Part shown: positions 36,187 through 44,818 of the stretch, piece by piece
How the letters are laid out: each line of letters starts with the position of its first letter
Numbering within the stretch: the stretch's first letter is position 1
Translations under genes and position numbers: made by a program
Source: Algoriphagus locisalis
GTDB taxonomy: Bacteria > Bacteroidota > Bacteroidia > Cytophagales > Cyclobacteriaceae
Length of the DNA stretch: 64,000 bases
Assembly: GCF_900116615.1 (NCBI RefSeq)
Contig: NZ_FPBF01000003.1
Span: 124,001 to 188,000 of the forward strand
Reading direction: 5' to 3'
The notes under the pieces: generated by a model
What the model saw: the letters and a program-made list of their open reading frames with translations, nothing else
What the model was told of the DNA's origin: nothing
Database searches by the model: none

Positions 36187-37641
36187 CTAAAACTCTGAAT
36201 CCTCCACCCCTTTTGGTTTCACAAAGAAAGTAGGGGCGAAATTCACAAGATACAATTCCTCAGTAGCTCTAGTCATGGCAGTATAGAGCCAACGGGTAAA
36301 ATCTTTATCCACTTTATTTTCTGGCAAAAATCCCTGATCCACAAAAACTGCTTTCCATTGTCCCCCTTGGGCTTTATGGCAAGTAAGCGCATAAGCAAAC
36401 TTTATCTGCAGGGCATTTAGAAAAGGGTCCTTCCTGATCAGTTCCTTCCGCTCCACTTTGCTGGCAACATCCGCATAATCTTCAGACACCTGCTGATACA
36501 GGCTTCTGTACTGCTCACGCGTCAAAGAGGGGCTGGGAGAATATAGTGTATCCAGAATCACCTTTGCCTCAAAATGAGGTTCATCCGGGTAATCTAACAA
36601 ACGAAGCTCCAAGGTAGCAAATCGAAGACCATAAAACTCCTCGAAATTCCGGATTTTCATTACTTCCGCCATATCTCCATTGGCTAGAAAGTTCACCTTC
36701 TCAGACTCGGCCATGTAGGTGTAATTATTCTTCACTATCATCAGCAAATCCCCAGAACTGATTTCATCCTCGAAAAAGTGTATGGTTCGACGGATGTACA
36801 GGTTGTACTGCACCGCAGCTTTATTGGATCGGGTGATGATCGTGGTATTCTCCGTTTCAAACTTATCGTAGGCATACCTTAGCCCATCTTCCAGCCGCTC
36901 ACCGGTCATTTTGAACATATCCTTAAATTGACTGGTGCTTATCTGGATCTCCTGCTTTTCAAGCTGCAACTGATGTCTCAGATTGGTGGCATTAAATAAA
37001 ATACCCGACTCCAACCGCTGACGCATCACTTCCGTCAATTCAATAAAGTCAGCATTCAGTCTAAAATGCCTCAATAAGTAATCAGCTTCGAGCGCCGGAC
37101 TAAATTCAGATCCTACAGGCGGAAGTTGTGCAGTATCTCCTACCAAGATCAAGCGATTATTCGTCCCATGGAATACAAAACTGATCAGATCACCCAGCAA
37201 ATTGCCAGACATCCCACCATCATCTGCAAGCATGGATGACTCATCTATAATAAAGACCGTGTCCTTGTAATAATTTTTTTGGAGGATAAAGCCTCCACCA
37301 AAACTTCCGTCTTCAGCTTTTGGCTTGTAAATTATCTTATGTATGGTGTAAGCAGCACGCCCGGAGTAGTTACTCATTACTTTGGCAGCTCGTCCTGTAG
37401 GTGCAAGCAAAAGCGAGCGCATGGACAATTTGGGAAGCGCTTTCACCAACGCAGAAATAACAGAAGTCTTTCCCGTACCAGCATAGCCACGCAACACGAA
37501 CGTTGGCTTTTTCTCTGGCTCCATCAGGAGAAAGTAGTCCATCTTGGAGAAAAAAGCTGCCTGACCGGACGTGGGCTCGAATGGGAAATATTTACTCAGC
37601 AAGGTCGAAGGCCTCGGCATTGACTCCTTATCTTTACTCAT
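36187..37641 (-). CDS. AAA family ATPase / RecD-like superfamily 1 DNA helicase
   Basis: Helicase of about 484 residues. Motif I is RGYAGTGKTS (near residue 50), motif Ia LLAPTGRAAKVM, motif II FIIDESSML, motif III LVGDTAQLPPVG, and motif VI is in YTAMTRATEELY near the end, preceded by TCHKAQG. The pattern fits RecD/Pif1-type SF1B helicases. The start is set at the ATG of MSKDKES (37641), so it is divergent from the Nudix gene with only 14 bp between starts. A role in repair or recombination is likely. Confidence 0.9.
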   Translation of the reverse strand: MSKDKESMPRPSTLLSKYFPFEPTSGQAAFFSKMDYFLLMEPEKKPTFVLRGYAGTGKTSVISALVKALPKLSMRSLLLAPTGRAAKVMSNYSGRAAYTIHKIIYKPKAEDGSFGGGFILQKNYYKDTVFIIDESSMLADDGGMSGNLLGDLISFVFHGTNNRLILVGDTAQLPPVGSEFSPALEADYLLRHFRLNADFIELTEVMRQRLESGILFNATNLRHQLQLEKQEIQISTSQFKDMFKMTGERLEDGLRYAYDKFETENTTIITRSNKAAVQYNLYIRRTIHFFEDEISSGDLLMIVKNNYTYMAESEKVNFLANGDMAEVMKIRNFEEFYGLRFATLELRLLDYPDEPHFEAKVILDTLYSPSPSLTREQYRSLYQQVSEDYADVASKVERKELIRKDPFLNALQIKFAYALTCHKAQGGQWKAVFVDQGFLPENKVDKDFTRWLYTAMTRATEELYLVNFAPTFFVKPKGVEDSEF

Positions 37642-37655
37642 ACAAACGAATGTAA

Positions 37656-38165
37656 ATGCCAAAAGACAAAATCAGCAAGGAAATCGAAGCAAAGTTTGGA
37701 AATCAACTCCGGTCGCGCGTAAATGGCATTCTGATCGAAGGAGAAAAAATCCTGATGATCAAACATTTAATGGGCAACGGCAAAATTTTATGGTCTGTAC
37801 CGGGTGGCGGAATGCATTTTGGATTTAGCGCTCCGGAAAACTTAAAGCGGGAGTTTTCTGAGGAAACAGGCCTAAATGTAGAAGTAAAAGCCTATCTTTT
37901 CGTTAACGAATACCTGGCAGCACCACTTCACGCGATGGAACATTTCTTTCTCGTGGAAAAAATTGGAGGGAAATTAACACTAGGAACGGATCCTGAACTT
38001 TATCCTGATTCTCAAATTATCGAAGAAATCAAATGGATGAGCCTAAATGAAATCCAGTCATTGCCTAATGAAGCCCTTCATCAAATCTTTTGGGGAATAA
38101 AATCACTAGAGGACTTAGTATTGTTGCGAGGATATTTTAATTTTGGAAATAATTCTCTAAAATAG
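37656..38165 (+). CDS. Nudix hydrolase
   Basis: Pyrophosphohydrolase of 169 residues. The Nudix box is GGGMHFGFSAPENLKREFSEETGL with the REFSEET core, near residues 50-72; the classic Glu after the first Gly is replaced by a Phe-Ser-Ala-Pro-Glu stretch but the later Glu is present. It could act on a nucleoside diphosphate derivative. The gene is divergent from the helicase and separated from it by a very short promoter region. Confidence 0.87.
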   Translation: MPKDKISKEIEAKFGNQLRSRVNGILIEGEKILMIKHLMGNGKILWSVPGGGMHFGFSAPENLKREFSEETGLNVEVKAYLFVNEYLAAPLHAMEHFFLVEKIGGKLTLGTDPELYPDSQIIEEIKWMSLNEIQSLPNEALHQIFWGIKSLEDLVLLRGYFNFGNNSLK

Positions 38166-38213
38166 CACGATTTATAACCTTCAACCTTACCCAGATTCTT
38201 AAAAATTTATCAA

Positions 38214-38795
38214 ATGAATTTATCAAAAGTACTATCCTTGGTCTTCTTAGTAGTGGCAATCGGTCTTGGCTACCTTCTCTGGAAAGGTGTTGACGACGTT
38301 GTTGAGCAAGAAAAAAGAATTGCGCTCACCGAAGCTGCAATCATTGAAAAATTACAAATGCTAAGAGATGCAGAACTCGCATTTCAAGCTTCCAACGGAA
38401 GATATGCTGAGAACTGGACTGAACTAAAGAACTTCATCCAAACTGGTAAAATCTGGCTTGTACAACGAACTGAGACTACTAAAATCCTGGATTACGGTGC
38501 AGAAGAAGTTACAGTAGAATTCGATACGTTGGGATCTGTACCAGTGATCGATTCATTGTTCAATGAAAGAAAATACCCTGATTTCAATCTTGATGCACTA
38601 GTGGTAGTTCCAGGTTCTGGAGGAAAGCAATTTGAATTCTTCGCAGATAAAGTGGAAAGAAACTCCTATGAAATCTCTGTTTTCGAGATTAGAGATCCTG
38701 CCCCAATCAATCCGGATAGAAGACTGAACAATAACGAAAAAGCCTTGAAAGTAGGTTCGAGAACAGATGCCTCTACAGAAGGTAACTGGAAATAA
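38214..38795 (+). CDS. Conserved membrane-anchored protein, function unknown
   Basis: Protein of 193 residues with one N-terminal transmembrane helix (VLSLVFLVVAIGLGYLLWKG) and a periplasmic part. The segment LRDAELAFQASNGRYAENWTELKNFI resembles the pseudopilin-like helix of type II secretion or pilin proteins. It is followed after 11 bp by the DUF3822 gene and then by coaD, a gene order I believe to be conserved in this group (memory). Confidence 0.75.
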   Translation: MNLSKVLSLVFLVVAIGLGYLLWKGVDDVVEQEKRIALTEAAIIEKLQMLRDAELAFQASNGRYAENWTELKNFIQTGKIWLVQRTETTKILDYGAEEVTVEFDTLGSVPVIDSLFNERKYPDFNLDALVVVPGSGGKQFEFFADKVERNSYEISVFEIRDPAPINPDRRLNNNEKALKVGSRTDASTEGNWK

Positions 38796-38806
38796 AACCT
38801 CCTATT

Positions 38807-39625
38807 TTGGAAAGTAACCTTAAAGTATTCAAAAGTGATAGGTTTGATGTAGAAGATGCATCAAACCTATCACTTTTTTTGTATCCTGATTCCCTGTTCA
38901 TCTTTGCGAAGGATAAGAATCAGACAAATATTTGTATCCACGAATATTTGAATTTCGACAGGAATTCCTTAGAACAGTTGGTCGTATCAGATCATTTATT
39001 GAAAAATGACATTCCTGCTACGGTTTACTTACATCAGCCAGAATTCAGCCTCGTTCCGGGAGTTTTATTTCACCCAGGTCAAGAAACTACGTACTTGGCG
39101 TTTGCAAGCGAACAGCAAGCTAATACAAGCTATTTCAACACACCTCTGGATAGCAATAACCTGCAAGTAGTGTCAGGGATAGCCGGGAAAATGAAAAAAA
39201 CTCTACAGGCACGTTTTTCAGAATTAACCTTTCATCACGGCTCTGTCTGCTTTTTGTCTTACCTATTCAAAGAACGGTTTAACTTGATCGGACAGGAAAT
39301 CTTGATCAGCATTTTTGGAAACCAAATTTATACAGCGGCCTTTTCCAATCAAGAACTTGCAGCTTTCAATCTGTTTTCCATAGATTCCAAAGAAGACATC
39401 CTGAAGTATGCGCTCATCTTTATTGAGCAACTGAAATTTGACAGGAATCACGTACGCATTAGTCTTTTTGGTGCTACTGTAGAAAGTGGTATTACCGAGG
39501 AATGGGGCAAAACCTATTTCTATAATTTCCGCCTTCTCAGTCCTCATGCCAATCAAAACTACACGCATGGATTCAAACACCTGAAATCAGTAAATCTTTT
39601 TGAAACTAATTGGCAATTCGACTAA
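38807..39625 (+). CDS. DUF3822 family protein with terminator-like hairpin inside its 5' end
   Basis: Protein of 272 residues of the actin-like fold family DUF3822, function unknown. FEFNLF-like segments such as GQEILISIFGNQIYTAAFSNQELAAFNLF and the ISLFGATVESGI block fit that family. No ATG is available near the start; translation probably begins at TTG 38807, 11 bp after the previous stop, by coupling. Codons 9-25 form a perfect 19-bp hairpin (see separate entry), which would be expected to terminate transcription unless ribosomes cover it. Confidence 0.78.
   Translation: MESNLKVFKSDRFDVEDASNLSLFLYPDSLFIFAKDKNQTNICIHEYLNFDRNSLEQLVVSDHLLKNDIPATVYLHQPEFSLVPGVLFHPGQETTYLAFASEQQANTSYFNTPLDSNNLQVVSGIAGKMKKTLQARFSELTFHHGSVCFLSYLFKERFNLIGQEILISIFGNQIYTAAFSNQELAAFNLFSIDSKEDILKYALIFIEQLKFDRNHVRISLFGATVESGITEEWGKTYFYNFRLLSPHANQNYTHGFKHLKSVNLFETNWQFD
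38831..38880 (+). terminator. Terminator-like hairpin inside the DUF3822 coding start
   Basis: AAAAGTGATAGGTTTGATG (38831-38849) pairs perfectly with CATCAAACCTATCACTTTT (38859-38877) across a 9-base loop, and three more T follow. Stem strength and T run are those of a strong intrinsic terminator, yet it is inside the reading frame. It may end the 38214 gene's transcript or act as an attenuator controlled by translation. Confidence 0.75.
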
Positions 39626-39667
39626 ACGACAAACTCTCAAAAGGCCCGTGAACAAATACAATTAGAC

Positions 39668-40123
39668 ATGAAAAAAATCGCCATTTTCCCTGGTTCCTTT
39701 GACCCTTACACCCTTGGGCATCATGACATCGTGATGAGAAGCCTTAATCTGTTTGATGAAGTGATCATCGGGATTGGCTATAACTCCACCAAGAAATCAA
39801 GGTATTTTGAGATTGATGATATGGTGAAAAAGGTGGAAAGTGTGTATGAAAAAACCGCTGGGGTAAAAGTCATTGTCTATAACGAGCTTACTTCTACCCT
39901 TGCCAAAAAACATGATGCAAAGTTTCTGATCAGAGGATTGAGAAATACTACTGATTTTGAATATGAGAACACGATCAGCCAAATGAATAGGTACCTGAAT
40001 GCTGAATTGGAGACGGTATTCCTAATTACCTCACCGAGGTATGCTGCGATCAGCTCTACTATTATCCGGGAAGTTCATCGCTTTGGCGGAGACGTGACTG
40101 AATTTCTGCCTTACAATGTCTGA
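39668..40123 (+). CDS. coaD: Phosphopantetheine adenylyltransferase
   Basis: Fourth step of coenzyme A synthesis: 4'-phosphopantetheine plus ATP to dephospho-CoA. The 151-residue protein has PGSFDPYTLGHHDI (the T/HxGH nucleotidyltransferase motif near residues 10-18), RGLRNTTDFEYE near 90 and ISSTIIREV near 128. Length is normal. Its end overlaps the convergent Nudix gene by 13 bp. Confidence 0.97.
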   Translation: MKKIAIFPGSFDPYTLGHHDIVMRSLNLFDEVIIGIGYNSTKKSRYFEIDDMVKKVESVYEKTAGVKVIVYNELTSTLAKKHDAKFLIRGLRNTTDFEYENTISQMNRYLNAELETVFLITSPRYAAISSTIIREVHRFGGDVTEFLPYNV

Positions 40124-40797
40124 GGCTTCAGATGACTTTTTATAAACTGCTTGAAAAGAAACCGCATTGAGGGATAAGAATTGATCAAAGCGATTTTTGC
40201 ATCAGCCTCATAAAACCATCGGATATCGTCTATTCCCTCTTCTTTTTGAGGGGTCATATCCGCATCACTGATACAATCCATCTCAAACCAGTAGGTCTTC
40301 TTCAGGATGCTCTTTCTATCCTGAGTGTAAGTATGCCAAGTATTGCAGATTTTTTTGCCTGCTTTCACTGTCACCGCGCACTCCTCTTCCACTTCACGTA
40401 CGGCGCATTGCTTAGGCGTCTCTCCTTTTTCAAATTTCCCTTTGGGAAAATCCCACTTTCCAAGGCGGAAAATGAGGAGCATTTTATCTTTTTTGGTAAC
40501 CACCCCACCAGCAGCCTTAATTATTGAAAAGCGGCTTTTCACAAACTTCTTCAATGCAGCTTTATCCTTGGTCACTAAAGTGATCGAATCCAGGTCTTTT
40601 AGCTTTCTGGTGCGAAGCATATACAGCAACCTAATGATCAGATCATGAGAAGGCTCATGAAAAAGCACATCGTCCTTCCAAGGCAAATGCGCTGGAAGCT
40701 CCTCCATCTGAAAATAGACTGTTTCGTAAGACTTAGAAGGATTCAGTTCTTCGTAGCTTATCAGATCAAAGGGTTTGTCATTCACAAAGATTCTCAT
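40111..40797 (-). CDS. Nudix hydrolase with N-terminal extension
   Basis: Protein of 228 residues. A Nudix box GKFEKGETPKQCAVREVEEECAV lies near residues 118-140, with the full GX5EX7REUXEEXGU form apart from Ala for the last Gly. The first 90 residues are an unassigned extension (FVNDKPFDLISYEELNPSKSYETVYF...). VLTKDKAALKKFVKSRFSII precedes the box. The substrate is unknown. It is convergent with coaD and divergent from pyrE. Confidence 0.87.
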   Translation of the reverse strand: MRIFVNDKPFDLISYEELNPSKSYETVYFQMEELPAHLPWKDDVLFHEPSHDLIIRLLYMLRTRKLKDLDSITLVTKDKAALKKFVKSRFSIIKAAGGVVTKKDKMLLIFRLGKWDFPKGKFEKGETPKQCAVREVEEECAVTVKAGKKICNTWHTYTQDRKSILKKTYWFEMDCISDADMTPQKEEGIDDIRWFYEADAKIALINSYPSMRFLFKQFIKSHLKPQTL

Positions 40798-40896
40798 GAT
40801 GAATCAAAGGTTTTGGGGTGTTTGGAATAAGTCAAAAGTGCATATTTTTTTCACTTGCTACAACCTTGGGCTAAGTTTATCTCTTATTTTTGCTTC

Positions 40897-41541
40897 ATGG
40901 AAATTTTAGACGCGAATGTAGCTGCTGAAGTAGCTGATAAATTATTGGAAATCCAGGCGATCAGACTTCAGCCTGAAAAACCCTTTACCTGGGCATCAGG
41001 ATGGAAATCACCGATTTATTGTGACAACAGGCTCTCACTTTCTTTTCCAAAGGTTCGCACGATGATCAAAGAACAATTGATCAGAAGCATTCAGCATTAT
41101 TTCCCAACCGTGGAAGCTATCGCCGGAGTAGCTACCGCAGGGATCCCTCAGGGAGCTTTGCTGGCAAATGATCTAGACTTACCCTTCATCTATGTAAGAT
41201 CCAAGGCAAAAGGTCATGGCATGGAGAATATGATAGAAGGAAAGGTCGTTCCGGGTCAAAAGGTAGTTGTGGTAGAAGATCTAGTCTCTACAGGGGGAAG
41301 TTCTCTCAAAGCAACGCAAGACTTGCTAGACGAAGGATTTGAGGTACTGGGGATGGTAGCCATTTTCAGCTACGGATTTGATGTGGCAAAGCAAAACTTC
41401 GACAGCGCCGGAGTGAAACTTATCTGTTTAAGTCACTACGAAGCAATGCTCCCGATGGCCGTTCAGAGAAAATATATTACAGATGATACCCTAGAGTCTC
41501 TTTCGGAATGGAGAAAAGACCCAGCAGTTTGGAAACAATAG
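40897..41541 (+). CDS. pyrE: Orotate phosphoribosyltransferase
   Basis: Pyrimidine biosynthesis: transfers phosphoribosyl from PRPP to orotate. The PRPP motif VVVVEDLVSTGGSS is near residue 130, and the ATAGIPQGALLAND and FIYVRSKAKGHG blocks are typical. The ATG at 40897 gives 214 residues, the family length; the frame is open from 40855 but the extra 14 residues are non-conserved in character. A TATTTTTG element lies four bases before this ATG, so the transcript may be almost leaderless (inference). Confidence 0.95.
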   Translation: MEILDANVAAEVADKLLEIQAIRLQPEKPFTWASGWKSPIYCDNRLSLSFPKVRTMIKEQLIRSIQHYFPTVEAIAGVATAGIPQGALLANDLDLPFIYVRSKAKGHGMENMIEGKVVPGQKVVVVEDLVSTGGSSLKATQDLLDEGFEVLGMVAIFSYGFDVAKQNFDSAGVKLICLSHYEAMLPMAVQRKYITDDTLESLSEWRKDPAVWKQ

Positions 41542-41554
41542 AATACGGAATTAG

Positions 41555-41586
41555 AAAAAGGCAAAGAGAAATCACTGCCTTTTTTT
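41555..41586. terminator. Bidirectional terminator between pyrE and the ATP-grasp gene
   Basis: AAAAAGGCA (41555-41563) pairs with TGCCTTTTT (41576-41584) around a 12-base loop, with T runs on both strands. It lies 13 bp after pyrE and about 18 bp after the stop of the opposing cluster. Confidence 0.78.
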
Positions 41587-41604
41587 GTTTGTCTTTTCTT
41601 TTCA

Positions 41605-42795
41605 TTATCTCTCAAAAAGACCAATTGACCCTCCCACCCAATCTTTGTCCTTATTGAATTTCACTCCGATCATCTCTCCACGACTTAGTCTAGCCAGATT
41701 ACCTACCAATGTCGGTTTTTCATCTTTTTCTGGCCACAATACCAAAATCCTTACTTCCACTTTTACCTTGCCGTCAGGAGATTGAATCACTGGAGCATAA
41801 GCTACTTTTTTCTGTAGGATATAAAGATCCTTGTCTTTGACTTGATCGATATCAGCTTTTTTCACATTGAAAATCACTCCCGAGCCCGAAAAGGAAAACA
41901 AAGGCTTCAGGACATAATTCTCCAGGTCCTTTGGAATCTCATCCAAGTCACTCAGCAACTTGGTTTCGATAAAGTACTTCCCTTGCAGGTAAGGCAAGAT
42001 AAACTTCGAAATTCTGGTGTACCAGTTTGGATGCCCAGCCCACTCCACATCCAATTTATCTTGGAAACTAAACTGCAGTTTCAAATCCTTTCTAAGATCC
42101 AGCTCATCAAAAATCACCCGATTGTAAATCCGTTTGATCCGGATTTTGGCTCCAGATTCATCTTTATAAAATAACTGATTCCCTTCTTTTATCACATCTG
42201 TAACACAGACAACTGAAATTCCCAAATCCCTGCGGCAATAGTAAAAGTCAATCTTGGTATTCTGTTTTTCCGGCTCTATCTCCAGCAAAATCACTTCCGA
42301 TGTATCGTGCCCATTGAACACTACTTCTTTGAATTTTTCCAAATAAGCTTCCCCATCCATCCCGGACAAATAAGGAGTTAACTCAGCGATAAATGGATAC
42401 TGATTTTGAAACTTTTGATAAAGATTGAATTGGAAATTAAAGATGGAGGGGAAACCTTGAACCTCTATGAGTTTGGGTACGATCTGTCCATTTTCCTCGC
42501 AGACCCCGAAGTCTATTGCCATAAACTGGGTATGTGCGTCTTCATTGGGAACTGCTGTATTCAAGTCAATTGCACGTTGCGTGATCGCTTTGAAGTCCGG
42601 TTTTATTACGAAGTCACAGACTTCCGCGCAAGCTTCTTCTAACTGCTTTTTGAGCTCATTCGGGATGAAAAACGGAGTTTCTGCTACTCTGAAAGTTGGC
42701 GCATAATTGAAGTCCGCTGCTATGTCTGCGAGGAAATTCTGATAGTTCTTTTCAGAAAATTCCTTATTGAATTTAGCTCTGCGGGATTCAATCAT
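41605..42795 (-). CDS. ATP-grasp-like ligase, last gene of the amidoligase cluster
   Basis: Protein of 396 residues without clear signal or membrane segments. The C-terminal third has YVLKPLFSFSGSGVIFNVKKADID, which reads like the nucleotide-binding Lys and glycine-rich loop of an ATP-grasp domain, and VEVRILVLWPEK...LVGNLARLSRGEMIG, a likely metal-binding region (Arg, Asn). The N-terminal part is not recognised. It ends the cluster and follows the amidotransferase gene after 6 bp. A peptide-bond-forming role fits the context; substrate unknown. Confidence 0.7.
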   Translation of the reverse strand: MIESRRAKFNKEFSEKNYQNFLADIAADFNYAPTFRVAETPFFIPNELKKQLEEACAEVCDFVIKPDFKAITQRAIDLNTAVPNEDAHTQFMAIDFGVCEENGQIVPKLIEVQGFPSIFNFQFNLYQKFQNQYPFIAELTPYLSGMDGEAYLEKFKEVVFNGHDTSEVILLEIEPEKQNTKIDFYYCRRDLGISVVCVTDVIKEGNQLFYKDESGAKIRIKRIYNRVIFDELDLRKDLKLQFSFQDKLDVEWAGHPNWYTRISKFILPYLQGKYFIETKLLSDLDEIPKDLENYVLKPLFSFSGSGVIFNVKKADIDQVKDKDLYILQKKVAYAPVIQSPDGKVKVEVRILVLWPEKDEKPTLVGNLARLSRGEMIGVKFNKDKDWVGGSIGLFER

Positions 42796-42801
42796 CGTGT
42801 T

Positions 42802-43632
42802 TTAAATTAAAGTAAGATTTTTAGAAGCTTTTATTTGTTGAATTGATTGTTCTATAAAATTGGGAATCAACGTCTCATTTGTTTTGTAGATTTTGTCCTC
42901 ATCTGTCATGTATTCCAGCATTTTTCGAAACTTTGTCTTTCCAATTAGGGAAACAATTTTCTCTTTCACTTCGGCTTTTTTCAAATGAGCTAGAAAACTC
43001 ACCGGATCTGCTTCTGGGTGAAACTGGGTCCCGACCATCTCGGGCGAAAAGCGAATTGCCATGATTGCACGCTCATATTCCACATGGTCTCTAATTTTTT
43101 CCAGCGCTATTATTTTAGCACCTAGCACTTTGAATTTCTTCAAATCAGGCTGAACGACCTGATAATCTCTAGAGTCCACGGCCCAAAATGGATTAGCTAA
43201 GTTTTGCAGCAGGGAATCCTTGTGTCCATCTGCTGTCTTATGCACGGACATTACTCCAAAAGAAGTAGATTTCCGCTTAGTGAGCGTCCCCAATCCAAAA
43301 TGCCTGCAGGCCATCTGAAAGGAATGACAAATGAATAGAATGTGTTTTTTGTGATTGAAATTTTGGTTCCAGATCCAAATTTGATCCAAAAAGTCAAAAT
43401 ATTTTAAGTCCCAATTCCCATCTCCATCCATTGGATTTCCTGGTCCACCGGTGGAAATAAAGAGATCATAATCCCGGATTTCAGGTATTTCGGCTTTGCC
43501 TCTTACATCAAATATTTTGTACGTCACCTGACTCTCGAATCTTGCGACAATATCTTTGATACAACGCATCCCCTGATTTGGCTCGCTATCATACATATCT
43601 AAGATCGCCAAGTTCAATTTTTTCTTTCCCAC
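42802..43632 (-). CDS. Class I glutamine amidotransferase-like protein
   Basis: Protein of 276 residues with a type 1 amidotransferase fold. LFISTGGPGNPMDGDGNWDL near residue 57, the nucleophile elbow FICHSFQMAC (Cys near 100) and GTQFHPEADP (His and Glu near 205-207) give the full Cys-His-Glu triad. It could release ammonia from glutamine for amide formation or hydrolyse gamma-glutamyl bonds. It sits between the carboxylate-amine ligase and the ATP-grasp-like gene. Confidence 0.87.
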   Translation of the reverse strand: MGKKKLNLAILDMYDSEPNQGMRCIKDIVARFESQVTYKIFDVRGKAEIPEIRDYDLFISTGGPGNPMDGDGNWDLKYFDFLDQIWIWNQNFNHKKHILFICHSFQMACRHFGLGTLTKRKSTSFGVMSVHKTADGHKDSLLQNLANPFWAVDSRDYQVVQPDLKKFKVLGAKIIALEKIRDHVEYERAIMAIRFSPEMVGTQFHPEADPVSFLAHLKKAEVKEKIVSLIGKTKFRKMLEYMTDEDKIYKTNETLIPNFIEQSIQQIKASKNLTLI

Positions 43633-43676
43633 GTTGCCTGAATGTTATTATTTGCCCGCAAAGGTAATAAAAGCCC

Positions 43677-44795
43677 TTAAATCCCTTCTGTAAACTTTGA
43701 AGTGATCATATCAACGACTTTTTTCAGATCCTGAGTTTGATCAAAAACCGCCAATTGCTGATCTGCACCTGTGCCATTTTTGAGGATTTGATGCACATAA
43801 TCGATTTCTGGACGACTATCCAATTCATCCACCACATCATCTATAAAGTCCAGAAGTTCCATAATGAGCTCTGAAGTAGGCACTTCTATTTTCCTTCCAA
43901 AATCAATGAGTTTACCCTCAATTCCATTTCTTGCCGCTCGAAACTTGTTTTCGCGGATCAGCGCAATTCTGTAAATATTAAAACTGGTATTACTCAAGAG
44001 CAATCTGTACAATTTGGCGACTACAGCTTGGATCAAAGCGACAATACAAATGGTCTCATCAACCGTGAGGCACATATCACAAATGCGGAATTCAATCGTG
44101 CTGAAAAATGGATGAATTCTCAGATCCCACCATATTTTCTTGGGATTGTCTATGCAGTTGGTTTTCACCAAAGTCTCCAGATAATTATCATACGACTGTA
44201 CCGAATCAAAATATTCCGGTAATCCAGTCCTCGGGAATTTGGCAAAAATCTTAGCCCTGAATGCTTTAAAGCCCGTATTTCTACCTTCCCAGAAAGGGGA
44301 ATTTGTAGTCAACGCATAAATGTGCGGAAGAAAATAACAAGCCTGATTCATCAGCTGAATGGCGATTTCCCGGCTGTCAATTCCCACATGCACATGAAGT
44401 CCAAAAATCAGATTTGATCTAGCGATGTCTTTTAATTCATCCACAATCACATGATATCGAGGATCATCAGTAATCTCCTGATCCTGCCACCGCGCAAATG
44501 GATGTGTACTTGCCGCTCCTACCACCAAATCCTGCTTTGCCGCCAACTCAGAGATTTTATTGCGGAGACTTCCCACTTCAGCTCTTGCTTGTGCCACATT
44601 TTCACAGACATTGGTCCCTACCTCTACCACAGACTGATGCATTTCGGCTTTCACCTGCTCCTTAAGAGTGATTTTCCCGCCCTCCACGATTTTGGACATG
44701 TGTGAGCGTAGATCTCTTGTCTCAGGATCTATAATCTGATATTCCTCTTCTACTCCAAGTGTGAATTTCGGGAGCTTTTTCAGTGATGAAGCCAT
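43677..44795 (-). CDS. Carboxylate-amine ligase, GCS2 family (YbdK type)
   Basis: Glutamate-cysteine ligase-like enzyme of 372 residues (COG2170). It begins with FTLGVEEEYQIIDPETRDL, the first conserved acidic motif, followed by GLHVHVGID near residue 135 and RICDMCLTVDETI near 240. These belong to the glutamine-synthetase-like ATP-binding fold, which makes an acyl phosphate and then an amide. YbdK itself has weak gamma-glutamylcysteine activity (family knowledge). Here its partners are two ATP-grasp-type proteins, an amidotransferase and a hydrolase, so the product is probably a modified dipeptide or similar metabolite. Confidence 0.92.
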   Translation of the reverse strand: MASSLKKLPKFTLGVEEEYQIIDPETRDLRSHMSKIVEGGKITLKEQVKAEMHQSVVEVGTNVCENVAQARAEVGSLRNKISELAAKQDLVVGAASTHPFARWQDQEITDDPRYHVIVDELKDIARSNLIFGLHVHVGIDSREIAIQLMNQACYFLPHIYALTTNSPFWEGRNTGFKAFRAKIFAKFPRTGLPEYFDSVQSYDNYLETLVKTNCIDNPKKIWWDLRIHPFFSTIEFRICDMCLTVDETICIVALIQAVVAKLYRLLLSNTSFNIYRIALIRENKFRAARNGIEGKLIDFGRKIEVPTSELIMELLDFIDDVVDELDSRPEIDYVHQILKNGTGADQQLAVFDQTQDLKKVVDMITSKFTEGI

Positions 44796-44818
44796 AGTAA
44801 ATCGTTAAGCTAAAAGTT

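Noticed and set aside
35882..36190. Plus-strand 102-codon frame between DUF1573 and helicase genes
   Set aside because: Composition is random and it lies over repeat-like debris.
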